A stretch of 64,000 bases of DNA, from contig OZ231126.1 of assembly GCA_965153355.1 (NCBI GenBank), positions 24,738,001-24,802,000 of the forward strand. The letters are read 5' to 3'. The stretch is from Flaccisagitta enflata (lineage: Eukaryota; Chaetognatha; Sagittoidea; Aphragmophora). Shown here one piece after another: positions 1 to 11,700 of the stretch (position 1 is its first letter; every line of letters begins with the position of its first letter). The position numbers and the translations under genes are program-made. The notes under the pieces were generated by a model, which saw only the letters and a program-made list of their open reading frames with translations, was not told where the DNA came from and did no database searches.

Positions 1-544
1 GATTTTCTAAGCATTTTAACACAATTCTTTTGCATGAAAGCACGATAACTTATCCTGCTGAAATTGGATTTCCATAAATACCTAAGTAAATGTTATGTTC
101 TCCTTTTTGCTTTAGTTGTAATCCCAATGACTCAGAGACTATGAAATCAACCAAGAAAATGTAACCAAGGCGTTTGGTGTTTGTATTAAGAACCAAAAAT
201 AAGATGAAAAAACCTCCCAATGTATCTGAATAGAGACTTTATTACTTAAAGCAAAAACTTTTAAGAAACAAGATCCATTTTTTCATCATTTTTCAATTGG
301 AGTATCAATTTTATTTTGCTTGTCATTTCTAAACGCCTTGAGCTAAAAGGATGCGGTTTGCAGCACCTGGTCAGAAATTCAAAGTAGTTTTAGAATCTCA
401 CTGATTTTTATATAAATTTCTTATTTTAAACAGAGTTCTTGCCCAAAATGCCTGTCGATATACTTATGTTCTAGATAGTACATATCTGGTATGTCTGTCC
501 ATATTTCTGTCTTTGGGTTTCAATTCTTGTCTTCCTTCTTACAT
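1..544. other. AT-rich DNA without a recognised gene
   Basis: I see no homology, splice pattern or long non-repetitive frame. A stretch near 340-370 (GCGGTTTGCAGCACCTGGT) resembles 5355-5380 (GCGGATTGCAGCACTGGTT), which suggests an old dispersed repeat. Confidence 0.5.
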
Positions 545-559
545 ACATAACTATCAATC

Positions 560-674
560 GCTAACTATCTATCTATGTATCTATCCTTCTATCAATCCAT
601 CCATCAATCCATCCATCCATCCATCCATCCATCCATCCATCCATCCACCCGTCCATCTATCTATCTATCTATCA

Positions 675-745
<71 letters not shown>

Positions 746-765
746 GCTCTATCTACCTATCAAAA

Positions 766-828
<63 letters not shown>

Positions 829-842
829 AAAAATCTATCTAT

Positions 843-883
<41 letters not shown>

Positions 884-945
884 AATCTATCTATCTATCT
901 ATCTTTCGCTCTATCTACCTATCAAAATCTATCTACCCATCTGTC
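560..945. repeat. (CTAT)n microsatellite with CATC-type start
   Basis: CATC units (about 595-655) pass into long CTAT runs. The run is broken twice by the same segment CTTTCGCTCTATCTACCTATC (about 740-760 and 902-923), which shows block duplication of about 160 bp inside the array. The YLSI-type frames here are products of the repeat. Confidence 0.97.
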
Positions 946-987
946 CTTGATTCATTTTGCTTGATTTTTCTAGCAATTTATTTTCGT

Positions 988-991
<4 letters not shown>

Positions 992-1029
<38 letters not shown>
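992..1029. repeat. (CT)n microsatellite
   Basis: Uninterrupted CT dinucleotides. Confidence 0.97.
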
Positions 1030-1032
<3 letters not shown>

Positions 1033-1199
1033 ATTCATGCGATAATCAAATAGTTTTTTCACGGTTTGAGTGGAAGGGAGCGGCGATTTGAAATTGGATT
1101 AGCCAACCCACAATCATATCGTGTTCAGTTTCAGTGGACAAGCCACTTTTCAAATGCGAGGAGGAGTTACGTGGGTCGTTTTATGCTTCTATGGAGGAG

Positions 1200-1254
1200 G
1201 TATCTAAAGTCCGAAGTATCTAAAGTATCTAAAGTATCTAAAGTATCTAAAGTA
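1200..1254. repeat. 9-bp tandem repeat GTATCTAAA
   Basis: About five head-to-tail copies of GTATCTAAA, the first separated by a short interruption. Confidence 0.9.
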
Positions 1255-1298
1255 CAGTGCTCTTTGGGATTGTAAGAAATTTCGTTCTACGTATCGGC

Positions 1299-1450
1299 CA
1301 GTCTGTCTGTCTGTCAGTTTGCCTGTCTGTCTGTCTCTCTGTCTGGCTGTCTATCTGTCTGTATGTCTGCCTTTCCATTTGATTGTTTGCCTTATGGTCT
1401 CTCTCTCTTTCGCTCTCTCTCTCTTTCTCTCTCTCTCACTGTTTCACTCT
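1299..1450. repeat. CTGT/CT simple repeat
   Basis: Degenerate CTGT tetranucleotides passing into CT-rich DNA. The open frames over it are leucine/serine low complexity. Confidence 0.9.
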
Positions 1451-1620
1451 CTTTGCTTGCTTTATTTCTCTCCCTACATCCTCGGCTTTCCTTCCTCAAC
1501 CAACTCTGTAACGCAGATGGGAGACTTTGCATCATTATCATTTTGTTTTCCTCAAATGAGAAAAAGTCGTGAGCAGAGAAAATGACAAAAGGACAAAAGG
1601 GTGTCTCTACGGGTGTGGAG

Positions 1621-1724
<104 letters not shown>

Positions 1725-1791
1725 AAATTAGAATGAGAATTAGAATGAGAATTTGAAATACAATAAATCTAGGTTTAGGAAACCTTAACTA

Positions 1792-2385
1792 CAGGGTCAT
1801 CAGCCTAAGATGCCGGATTCTGTTAAGCTTTTACTCATATACCCTTGATTTCATACTGATTGTCTCTTAAAGAGCATAATTTGACGTTTTTTGTATCAAA
1901 ATTTCATCCAAATCGGTTAAGTAGTTTAGATTTTACAAGTATTTGAAGTAGAAACTAATTTTCCCTCAATGGCAGAATTTTCAATAAAAATTGAGAGAGA
2001 GAGCATTTTTAAATTTCTCTCTTTTTTCAACTTTTTGAGCTGGAATGGTCTAGTATGAAAAAAAAAATTGATGTAGTTTCAAAAATTTGTCAAATCATCT
2101 TTTATTTAGGACTAATCTCATGATTCTGGCTCAAAATATTGCAAAATGAGAAAATGGGAAAAAAGACTGTTCCTCCATTTTCCAAAGAAAAAACAGAAGC
2201 GGCGAAAAAGAAGTTTTTTACTTAATTAGATGTAAAATCTAAATTACTTGACCGATTTTGATGAAATTTTGAAACAAAAAACGTCAACCTATACTCTATA
2301 AGAGACAATCAGTTTGAAATCCGTGACATTTGGCATCTCAGAGTAAAAGCTTAACATTATCCGGCATCTCAGGCTGATGACCCGG
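1792..2385. mobile_element. Long-TIR non-coding element (MITE-like), TA target
   Basis: The left end CAGGGTCATCAGCCTAAGAT is mirrored at the right end (ATCTCAGGCTGATGACCCGG). The inverted similarity continues inward for well over 100 bases, including GTTAAGCTTTTACTC, GATTGTCTCTTA and GACGTTTTTTGT. Each end abuts TA (1790-1791 and 2386-2387), as expected for a Tc1/mariner-type target duplication. No transposase frame is present, so it is a non-autonomous element. The superfamily is inferred only from TA and the TIRs. Confidence 0.8.
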
Positions 2386-2396
2386 TAAAGGGTTTA

Positions 2397-3196
2397 TAAA
2401 AAGAAAAAAAGAGAATTGGAGAGCTACATGCAGACAGAATAAAAGAGAGGAGTCAATGACAGAAAAGAGACCGGCAGAGAGAAAGTACTAACAGAGACAA
2501 AGCCAAATCAGACAAGTAAGGAGGAGGAGGAGGTGAGGAGGAGACAGCTAGAAAGACAGACTGACGGACAGACAGACAGGCAGACAACCATCCAGATAGA
2601 CAAAGCTCGAGAGAAAAGTGAGCCAAAAGAAAACAAATACGTGCACAAACGGATCTAAACAATAACACCACATTCTGCATTTTCCCTCTCTTTCTTTCTA
2701 TTTCTCACTCTCTCTCTCTCTGTTTTTCTTCTCTTTCAAAAGAAAAATTGTTCTTTCTTTGCCTGGATGTGAATAAATCATTTTCTTCTTATTTTTCATT
2801 CCTTCGCCTTCCTCGATTATTTCTTTCTGCCATTTTCGATTCTCTGGGGTTTCTTTTTCGTTTGTCTTGTTATTTTTTTCAACAATTCACATCTTTATTC
2901 TCGCTGTTTTTGTTGGGACTTAACTTTTCTTGGCTTTTTCAAATTTTTCATTCGTATTGTTGATGCATGAGAGAATTTGTTGACCTACGGTTTTATTTGA
3001 ATGTAATCGACAATCAATGGATAAATCATTAAAAAGATGAATGTTTAAATAAAAAAAAATATTGGTATACTTTTTGCTTGTTTTCTTGCTCCACCGCTTC
3101 TTAAATCAGGTGCCTCCTTCTTTCATTACCCATCACCTCCTTTCTGATTTTTCCCTTTTCAGACTTCTTAATGAAAATCATGTTCTCTGAAATTAC
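2397..3196. other. Low-complexity purine- then pyrimidine-rich DNA
   Basis: GA-rich DNA (2400-2620) is followed by T/C-rich DNA (2680-2960). The frames over it are low-complexity. No gene is recognised. Confidence 0.5.
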
Positions 3197-3816
3197 GACG
3201 TCAAATCTGCCAGGGAAAATTAAGTGCTTCATCCCACTTTTGCATCAATAATGGACTAATTATCCATCCACAAATGTTTTTATTTCTGAAGTTGTCACTG
3301 GATTTACTTAATATGTTGATCTGTTTCATATTTCACGCTTTAAATCGCCTTTTGATAAGCAATTCTCGCGGTAAATGGCAAGAAAATGAACATATATACA
3401 TTTTTAGTGAAATTTTGTTGACATTTTTTTTTTATTTCTGAGGTCGAAAATATAAGAAGGCTACACCCAGAAAAAAATTTGCATTTTCAAAAACATGGTT
3501 CTCTCTATAAACGATTTGGGAAGAGAACTATGTTCTTTGTTTTTTCCTTTTTTGATTTTCTATGCAAACTCATTATTTCGACCAACCCCTTGTCAGTGAC
3601 AAAAAAGAAATTTGTAGAAATTTTCAGTAAATTCTTTTCAGTAATTTAAGCTAAAGCTGAGTCTTTTTCTAAATGGACGCATATTTTGCTTTCAAATATC
3701 ATGTATGTCATATCTTAGTCATTTTTATTCACTTGTTTTTCTATTTTCACTCATGTATGTTTTCTATTTTGACCCATTTTGATACCCTAAATGTTGGCTT
3801 CGTGGGCACGCTGTCT
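3197..3816 (+). repeat. Dispersed repeat of about 600 bp (R600), single copy
   Basis: This segment is the reverse complement, with scattered differences, of the two copies at 24604-25850. Shared landmarks in order are AAATCTGCCAGGGAAAA, ATCAATAATGGACTAA, AAATCGCCTTTTGATAA, AGAGAACTATGTTCTTTGTT, ACCAACCCCTTGTCAGTGAC and TGTTGGCTTCGTGGGCACGC. It has no coding potential that I recognise. Confidence 0.85.
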
Positions 3817-3904
3817 TACATTCCATCTCCAAACTCTTTACCTTTTCCTCTTTCTCCCTCACTTTTCCTTACCGCTCCCTCCATCCACTTGGTCCTTTCC
3901 TCCT

Positions 3905-4850
3905 CTCTTTTCGAATTGTTGGTAAGGTCGTATTTCCATCGTCGACTCATTGCTTATTTGTATTGTAGGAATGATGGTATTCACTAATCCCTCCTTTCCC
4001 CCCTCTTTGTCTTCCTCCTTTCTTTCCTTTCTATCCCTTTTTTCGGCTTTTTGGTAAGGTCGTCGACTCATTACTTGTAGGAATGATGGTATTCATCACT
4101 CCTTCCTTCCTCCCTTGCTCTCTCTTCCTTTCCTACCCTCTTTCTACTCCTCCTTTCTTCCCTTTCCTCCCCTCTTTTTCGGCTTGTTGGTAAGGTCGTA
4201 TTTTCATCGGCGTCGACTCATCACTTACTTGTAGGAATGAAGGCATTCACCAGTCCATCCTTTCCCCCTTGTTCTCCCTTCCGTTCCTAACCTCTTTCTC
4301 CTCCTCCTTTCTTCCCTTTTCCTTCCCTCTTTTTGTTGGTAAGGTCGTATTTCCATTGTCGACTCATTACTTACTTGTAGGAATGATGGCATTCAACGGT
4401 CCTTTCTTTTCCCCTTATTCTACTTTCTGTTCCTACCCTCTTTCCCTTCCTCGTTTCTTTCCCTTCCTCCCCTTTTTTCGGCTTGTTGATAAGGTCATAT
4501 TTCCATTGTCGACTCATTACTTACTTGTAGGAATGATGGCATTCAACGGTCCTTTCTTTTCCCCTTATTCTACTTTCTGTTCCTACCCTCTTTCTCCTCC
4601 TCTTTTCTTCCCTTTCCTCCCCTCTTTTTCGGCTTGTTGGTAAGGTCGTATTTCCATCGTCGACTCATTACTTACTTGTAGGAATGTCGGCATTCAACGG
4701 TCCTTCCTTTTCCCCTTATTCTACTTTCTGTTCCCACTCTCTTTCTCCTCCTCCTTTCTTCCCTTTCCTCCCCTCTTTTTCGGCTTGTTGGTAAGGTCGT
4801 ATTTCTATCGTCGACTCATTACTTACTTGTAGGAAGGGCGACATTTAGAC
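3905..4850 (+). repeat. Tandem satellite, about 130-152 bp units, seven copies
   Basis: The motif TTGGTAAGGTCGTATTT recurs near 3919, 4050, 4187, 4335, 4486, 4637 and 4789. It is followed each time by GTCGACTCATTACTTACTTG and TAGGAATG, then a C/T-rich stretch. The last three intervals are 151-152 bp. Earlier ones are shorter because the pyrimidine segment and part of the core vary. Confidence 0.93.
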
Positions 4851-5769
4851 GAATGGAGTCTCGCGGCCAACTCCGTAATTCTTTCTCTTCCGCACCCAAA
4901 AGCCACACAATGAATGAGACAAACTATTTCTGTTTTTCATTTTCTCTTATTTCTTTTCTTTTGGTGTAATCTTTCTTTAAATATCTTTTTCTCGCTTAAA
5001 CACTTTTCTCACTTGTTACATGTTACTTCAATACCACATTCGGCTACTCATCTTTTTGCGTTTTAACTAGGTCTATGCATATCACTATCTTGGAAATATG
5101 TTTGGAAGTACCTTTAAAGAGGAATATCTCTACTTCCCGTTGAGATAATTAAGAAAAATTTATAAGCATTTTAATCTAGGTCAAAAAATCTACAATCTGA
5201 GTGCAATCTCGTCCCTGTGCATCAAACTACTTAGAAATGCCATCAGTTTGAAGTTGATCATGCACTTTCAAAAATGGCATAAAAAGGAGGATTTCTTTTT
5301 TCTCCTACCCTTCAATCTTTGAATTGCTCTCAAATTTTACCAAAAAATGGTGAAAACATGCGGATTGCAGCACTGGTTAGCTCTTGAGCTCTTGTTTCAT
5401 AACCTCATGGATTTCAAGTCAGATTTTGAAAGGGAAGTAGCCCAAATTTGCAGCCAAAATGACCAAAATATACCATTTTTTCCACAACCTCCTCTTAGTT
5501 GTGATAAACAAACCAAACATGCGGTTCCTTAATTGGATTGAAAATTGTTTTTCTCTTTTGTTCTAATTAGTATGAATACAAAAATAGCCAAAACCAATCA
5601 GGTGTATAAGTTTGGAGTGCATAGGAGGGAAAACATACTACAAACCCAAAGTGCTTCCAAACTTTTTTCCTAGATAGTACAACTTGCAAGAGCATCTTTT
5701 TCATACTGGAATTCAAATATCGCCGCGACTCTCATCTTTGATTTTCTCTTCATAACAATTTCATTTCCT
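4851..5769. other. AT-rich DNA without a recognised gene
   Basis: No conserved frame, RNA gene or clear repeat structure is seen. A 61-codon frame at 5347-5532 looks non-repetitive, but it overlaps the segment resembling 340-370 and has no family I know. Confidence 0.45.
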
Positions 5770-6010
5770 CAATTTTAAGGAAACTATATGCTTAAACATT
5801 GAAGACTGGTGAAAAATCGAAGAAGGGAGTTGTTAAGTTAATGTCCCTCTAAAAAAACTATCGTTTTTGCCTTTCCGTTTAAGCTTTAGAAAATAAAAAC
5901 CTAAAGATTAACATATTTCAAAATCATTGAAAAAAGCAAGGTAACACCCCTTTTCTTGGCTATCTCAGGGGTACTCATTTTTATACATGCAAGGTTACTG
6001 CTTCCATTAA
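5770..6010 (+). repeat. Dispersed repeat, paired with 20512-20730
   Basis: Shared blocks with 20512-20730 are ATGCTTAAACATTGAAGACT, GTGAAAAATC (here) against ATGAAAAATC, AAAGATTAAC and TTTTTACACATG-like DNA before GTAACTG/GTTACTG. Spacing is similar, so both are diverged copies of one element of about 220-240 bp. Confidence 0.6.
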
Positions 6011-6406
6011 TAAGAATGCAGAATTTTTGACCCTAAAAAAACAAAACATTAGACTGTTTTCAGTATGAAATGTATTTTAATTGATAAACAACCCCAAAAT
6101 ACATAAAGATCTACAACGAATGCGTGATCAGTGAAAAATGACCTCCCAAAGATTTCATGAGGGTATTACCAATCAGCATTATCTTTGAATCCAAGTTTTG
6201 TTGAAGCTTAGGGCGATAGAGATAACATCGGGAGCAAGTGGCATGGAGCCCTTCAGTTTCGAAAAAAAATTCAAAAGAAAAATGATTTATGCCCGAAGGA
6301 ACAAAAAAAGAGAGAGAAAAAAAAAAGAATTTGTACTTATAGTCTTGAGAAAGAGTGGTAGAAAAAGTTAAGAGACGATTCAGAATGAGAAAAAGTGCGC
6401 AGTGTT

Positions 6407-6727
<321 letters not shown>

Positions 6728-7130
6728 AGCAGATAGCAAGAAAGAATAAAGACACAGAAAGATAGAAATGAAAGAAAGGAGGGAGAAAGAGATGAATAAT
6801 CGTTTCCAGACAGAGGCTGAAAAAACGGGTTTAATTTCCTCTCAGGTCTCAGATCCATGTATCACTGTCCGGTGGCTTCTATACGCGTAACACAAGAAGG
6901 AAAAGTATAAACAAGAATCAACTACTGAGCTGCCCATTTGGAATCTAGTGATCCAATATTATTTACTTGTGGAAGAAATATAAGGCCATATTTGCACGGT
7001 AGATTCAGTCAACCGCGGTTGAGCAGGGTCAGTGAGGCTTTATGATGCAGTGAAAGCTACAAAGTATAGGGAATGTTAACGCAATAAGGTGAGTACACGA
7101 ATCTACTCTTGTTGGTGTATAGCGGCAACA

Positions 7131-7325
7131 TTTTTAGTCGCGTGCACGCGACTCTACAACCCGCTCTGTCCATCTGTCGGTCCGTCGGTCCGTCGGTAAC
7201 ACTTTGCTTTTTTGGCGCTTATGGGCGGTTTTGGAGTTACTGCTCTTGCCCAAAAGCTCGGTTTGTTTTTTTCTTCACCGCCCCTACCCAACCGCACACG
7301 ACTTGTGTCACGGTATGGCCTTGTT
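7131..7325 (+). mobile_element. Family I hairpin element, copy 1
   Basis: It starts TTTTTAG with the perfect palindrome AGTCGCGTGCACGCGACT at 7136-7153. CTCTACAACCCGCTCTGTCC and a GTCGGTCC tract to about 7196 follow. The body has GCGGTTTTGGAGTTACTGCT and CTTGCCCAA, and the end is GGCCTTGTT. There is no coding capacity. The copies elsewhere define its ends. The class (SINE-like, MITE or Helitron derivative) is unknown. Confidence 0.85.
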
Positions 7326-7466
7326 TTTCTATTGGAGAAGTGTTGATGCCAACGTGCCATGGAAGCTGGGAGATGATGTGAGAAATAAGGGGAAAAATAT
7401 TTCAAGAATCCGAGCTGTAAATAAAGCTTAGGGGAAAAGAAAGATAGAGAAAATAATGACAAGAAA

Positions 7467-7592
7467 ACAAGGCCAAGTAGGCCAATAGGTGCGACGTGTG
7501 GATCGTCGAACGAATGCGTTACAGACCGACCAACCAACCAACCAACCGACGGACACAGCCAGTTATAGAGGTGCTTTGTCGCACCTAAAAAA
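7467..7592 (-). mobile_element. Family I hairpin element, copy 2 (short form)
   Basis: On the minus strand it reads TTTTTTAG, hairpin AGGTGC/GCACCT (7569-7586), then CTCTATAACTGGCTGTGTCC, a GTCGGTTGG tract, AACGCATTCGTTCGACGATC, and ends GGCCTTGTT. It matches copy 13474-13595 closely. The short body distinguishes this subfamily from 7131 and 9129. Confidence 0.85.
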
Positions 7593-7641
7593 GAAAGGGA
7601 GAAACATGGCGCAACAAAAGAAGAACTGCAGAGCAGAAAAA

Positions 7642-7826
7642 ACAAGGCCGGATACGCGTGCGGGTGGGCAGGGGCTATATTTGAGGTCACCAGACAATTT
7701 GGACAGGAGCAGTGAGGTCAAAGAAATAAAATCATAAAAAAAGTAAAGTGTGACCAACCAACCGACCGACCGACCAACCGACCGACGGACAAAGCGGGTT
7801 GTAGTCATTGCAGAGTCTACGGAAAA
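7642..7826 (-). mobile_element. Family I element, copy 3, diverged hairpin
   Basis: The minus strand has ACTACAACCCGCTTTGTCC, a GTCGGTCGG/GGTTGG tract, a GCCCCTGCCCACCCGCACGC block and CCGGCCTTGTT. The 5' hairpin is degraded, with only the outer AG.C/GACT pairs left, so this is an older copy. It lies 50 bp from copy 2 in the same orientation. Confidence 0.75.
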
Positions 7827-7859
7827 GAAGCCACATGAATGAAAAAAGATAATAAATAG

Positions 7860-8810
7860 AAACGGAGAGGAGAAAGATGGCAAGGGGGGGGGGGGGGGTG
7901 TAAATCTAACAACAATGTGAGAGACAACCAGTTGCTACGAAGATGTCAATGAGGAAGGACAAAAATGCACAAGGAAGAACAGACTTAACAGCAAACAGAA
8001 GGAACAAATGAAAAAGCAATTTCTGAAGAAGACAAATTATCATAAGACTTAATAACAACTGAGTAAATCTGGGCTATAAAGTATTTACCGCGTTATACCA
8101 AGTCAGCTGGAAAAAGACGCAAGGTCAGATTTAAAATGAAAAAAGAAATAAGGGTAAAAAGAAAAGGAACGGTTAGAATCAGGAACTATGACCAAGTTTT
8201 CGCCGCATTCAAATTAATTCGTGGCGCGTTTTTTCGGAGAAGCAATGACTTGAAAAAGGTTGTTAACTAATTTGCCACGCGTAAGACTGTCGTCGGGTTG
8301 TCAGCAAGCGTCATGTAACAATAGACACTGTATCAAGGCATGATTATCTGCAGACAGATGGAATCTATTTATTGGGCCTAATGTTTACGACCATAAGTCA
8401 TCCGTTTTCCTCAAATCAATGATTTTCGGGGCATTTAACCTTGCCGGACAAAATGTATTTCTATTCATTTTTTCTAGCCCATTGCCTCTTCCCTAGGCCA
8501 GAAACAGTGCAAAAATTCCACCAGTAAAAAACCGGTAATGATTAACCGAGATGTTAAAGAGAAAAAAAGTCGACGACGATGCAGTAAATAAACAACAAAT
8601 GTGTTGAAAGAGATATCGTGGGTTAAAAAAAAAAGAAAGTAAGAGTATAGGAAACGGAAAGAAGCAGCAAAAAAACGGTTCTCATTATTTTCTCGATCGC
8701 GCCTCTCATTTTTCTTTCCTTCGTCTCTCCGTTTCCATTGATAATGAATATCCAGTCAGAAGCAAAAAGATCCATTACTCACTTTCCTCCTTTCTCTGTC
8801 TGTCTTTGTC

Positions 8811-8816
<6 letters not shown>
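7860..8816. other. Unassigned DNA with a poly(G) run
   Basis: It contains a G run near 7885-7899. No gene or repeat family is recognised in the remainder. Confidence 0.5.

Positions 8817-8860
<44 letters not shown>
8817..8860. repeat. (CT)n microsatellite
   Basis: A CTGT lead-in passes to about 40 bases of CT. Confidence 0.95.
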
Positions 8861-8863
<3 letters not shown>

Positions 8864-9040
8864 TTTTTGCTTGTTCGCCTACCATCATGGTGTTGGCATT
8901 TCTTTTTTTAACTATTCGGGATTGGGCATACAGTGGCTCAAAATATTAAAACATTCAGAATATTTCACTTCAGCATCCAACGCAAAACACCTCTCACATA
9001 CCCCTCATTCAAAACCCATTGACCGTTCATACTGTTTTTT

Positions 9041-9042
<2 letters not shown>

Positions 9043-9128
<86 letters not shown>
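9043..9128. repeat. (CA)n microsatellite directly abutting a family I element
   Basis: A perfect CA run of about 86 bases ends at the first T of the TTTTTTAG start of the next element. Confidence 0.97.
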
Positions 9129-9130
<2 letters not shown>

Positions 9131-9338
9131 TTTTAGTCGCGTGCACGCGACTCTACAACCCGCTATGTCCGTCGGTCGGTCGGTCGGTCCGTCCGTCTGT
9201 CCGTCCGTCCGCGTTAGCTTTTTCGGCGTTACGGGCGGTTTTGGCGTTACTGCTCCTGCCCAAATGCTTGGGTAAGCCTTTATCATCACTGCCCCTGCCC
9301 ACCCGCACGCGACTTCGGCTCGTGTATACGGCCTTGTT
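9129..9338 (+). mobile_element. Family I hairpin element, copy 4
   Basis: It has TTTTTTAG, the perfect palindrome AGTCGCGTGCACGCGACT (9135-9152), CTCTACAACCCGCTATGTCC, a GTCGGTCGGTCC tract to about 9210, GGCGTTACGGGCGGTTTTGG, CTGCTCCTGCCC and a CGGCCTTGTT end. This is among the best preserved copies and is nearly collinear with 7131-7325. Confidence 0.9.
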
Positions 9339-9404
9339 ATCCTTTTCCTCCGTGTGTTTTACTCGCTATCGACGTCGTTACGCGTTACATCATTTCCTTC
9401 GTTT

Positions 9405-9482
9405 CTATTGGCTGTTTTGTCTTCTTCGTTCTTTTTTCTGATTGGAACGTTTTTAGTCACGTGATGTTCAGCTGACGTGAAG
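9405..9482 (+). promoter_or_regulatory. Possible promoter motif cluster (CCAAT, E-box, CRE-like)
   Basis: There are two ATTGG inverted CCAAT boxes (9407-9411, 9441-9445), CACGTG (9458-9463) and TGACGTGA (9473-9480) within about 75 bp. TCACGT and ACGTGA can also pair as a 6-bp stem with a 12-nt loop, and TTTTTAG stands just before, so a degenerate family I hairpin is the alternative. No transcript start or downstream frame is visible. Confidence 0.2.
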
Positions 9483-10008
9483 GCTCGCAACGTTCATCCT
9501 TGGGCTTGCTCCATCGAACCATGGCTGATCGAATTGGGATGTTGGACCAAAGCTAAGGCAAAGGTGGGGATGTTGGACAAAGGTGCAAGGGCTTAGGTGA
9601 GGAAGATTCTTTGGGTAGGCGAGAACGTATGAAAGAGGCACAGGAAAAAGTGGTCTATTGGTAGTGAGGCAGCGGCTAGGCCACACTGCCTATTTGACGG
9701 TACCCCCATGGTAGTTTGGAAGGAATCGATCAAAGAGCACATCTTCCAGAAAGATATTGATAGCTTCCAAAGAAATTGAATTACATCTGTTGTATCAATC
9801 AACAAATTGTTGTGATGAATATATTCCAGCTGTTAGTCTGTCCGTTTCCACTGGGAATATCAGATGATTTTCTTGGCCTTGTTTTGTTTGAACTTGAATT
9901 AAACTCAAAAGCATTTTACTGATTTTCTATCGCATCCACCTGACTCAATACGTTGCTGTGTTGGACCTTCGTTCCATATTTCATCTTATGGTAACGCGGC
10001 GCGTACGA
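9483..10008. other. Unassigned DNA left of the LTR element
   Basis: Two short related direct repeats contain GGGATGTTGGACAAAG-like text (about 9535-9575). No gene is recognised. Confidence 0.4.
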
Positions 10009-10013
10009 CTATA

Positions 10014-10575
10014 TATGATAACGGGAAAAGAGGGGGTCAGTGGAGAATGCCCAAAAGGGAACAGAAAGAGAAAGTCGCCTGCCAGTAAGACCCTGCCCTG
10101 CCTAAAGAAGGAAGACCTGAGAAGGGCCCGCGGGTAAAAGTGTCCTGCCAAACCTCAGTCTAGGCAAAGGGGGTATATATCAAGACCCAGAATCCTCATG
10201 AAATGAGCTGACTTAAGCAGAGCAAAGGCAGCTCGCTGTCATGACTGCTAAAGGGGAGGGGGAAAGACTCAAGGGATGCCCTAAATGCTCAAAGGACATG
10301 ACCACTGGGCCACAGGTCCCGATAAATGAGCAGAAGAAGTGAGAGGTGTGTCCTAGAAAATGGGTGGGGAAACCTCTGCCAGATGCTAGACCAGAGATGC
10401 AGAAGTCAGGAAAGAAGAGCAGAGCAAATGGGGAAGATGAAGCAAGCAGCAGAGGAGGGAAAGAGCAACAGCCAATCAGGAGGAAAGAGAAGCTGAGGAG
10501 GCAAGGTAGTGAGAGCCAGAGAGCAGAAGGACCTGTAGCAGTGAGCTAGCTAGAGGCAGAGGTCCCCGTACTACA
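10014..10575. repeat. Left LTR, 562 bp
   Basis: It begins TATGATAACGGGAAAAGAGG and ends CCCCGTACTACA. It holds a TATA-like GGGTATATATC near 10171-10180. A 67-codon frame (10346-10549) exists in both LTRs but looks like incidental lysine/arginine-rich DNA. Confidence 0.92.
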
Positions 10576-11700
10576 GTTACTCCCCCTCTCACGAAGACGA
10601 CGTCCTCGGCGTCTAAACCTAAGCCCAAATCTAAACCGGAACCCCTCAGTGACATGGCGAGATATGCAGAGCAAACGCACCAAGCTGACTGAGATCCAAA
10701 CCCCCAGCTAACAGTATGTATGTAAGCAGTGTTCGCTATGAGTCCTTGCCCGTGTGGTTTGGCACTGGGCCAGGCAAATACAGGCTGGACTCTAGTCGTC
10801 AGTTTAGTCAGCATGTGTAGTCAGCACAAACAGGCAAATACACATCCAAAACCGAATATATCACAAACCCAATAAAAGCAAGGTCCCATGGTGCGTGCAC
10901 CACACGGGAATAGGTACACAAAAAAAAAGTGAGCACTCCGTCACTTGGGAAAAGTAAGTCGGAGCACAAAAAGACAAAACCGCATAAAATGCCGCCGGGG
11001 TAGGGAGGGGGGGGGGGGGCATAAATACCACAAGCCAACGCGAAGGCGAACAATCCCAAACACCAATAGCACAACTACGAGCGCGAACAAGAAACCACGG
11101 GGGGGGGGGGCGGGGGCAAAAAAAAAAAAACTACCCATGCTAGGGCATGAACGCGGGTCAATGCAGAGAACCTGATAGTGAACGATGACAGCGGCACGAC
11201 ATGAACATCAAAACTATTTAGCCACCCAGCCAACTCACCGCCGTACAAAAGTAACGCAATAATCAACGAAGGGCGAAAAATGTGAAAAAGCAATATCACA
11301 AACAGTTAACAATGTGACAAGCTTGTATGCAAACAAGCAACGAGAAGGCAATCAAAACCCACGTATTCACTCCAGTCAGAAACGGTAGAAAAGATGAGCT
11401 CGGAGCCCAACGAATCCAATCACGTCGCATAGTGCCGCCGGAGGGCTGGCTGTAAAAACGTAAACCTAATGACTAGGTTCGTGATGCCGCCACCATCGCC
11501 GTTGAGTTCCGCATGTCCATATTAGCATGCCCAAGGTGAATAACGGAATGAGCGCCCATGATAGCACGCCTAATGTAAATGGAAAATAACACCATGCTAA
11601 AAGTTATATAAACATAAATAAGCAAAAAAAATCAGTCAAAGCAAGGGCATTGACAGAGCCAAGCCCAAACGCTGGACTACAATTAGAATAATTCATGTAC
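10576..11700. other. LTR-element interior, left part
   Basis: Right after the LTR a short open stretch reads T/S/K/P-rich sequence ending DMARYAEQTHQAD then stop (about 10577-10690), possibly a gag remnant. Two long G runs occur (about 10998-11018 and 11099-11110). No domain is recognised. Confidence 0.35.

Noticed and set aside
10346-10549. 67-codon frame repeated at 17196-17399 as a two-copy gene
   Set aside because: Both copies are the same position of the two LTRs.
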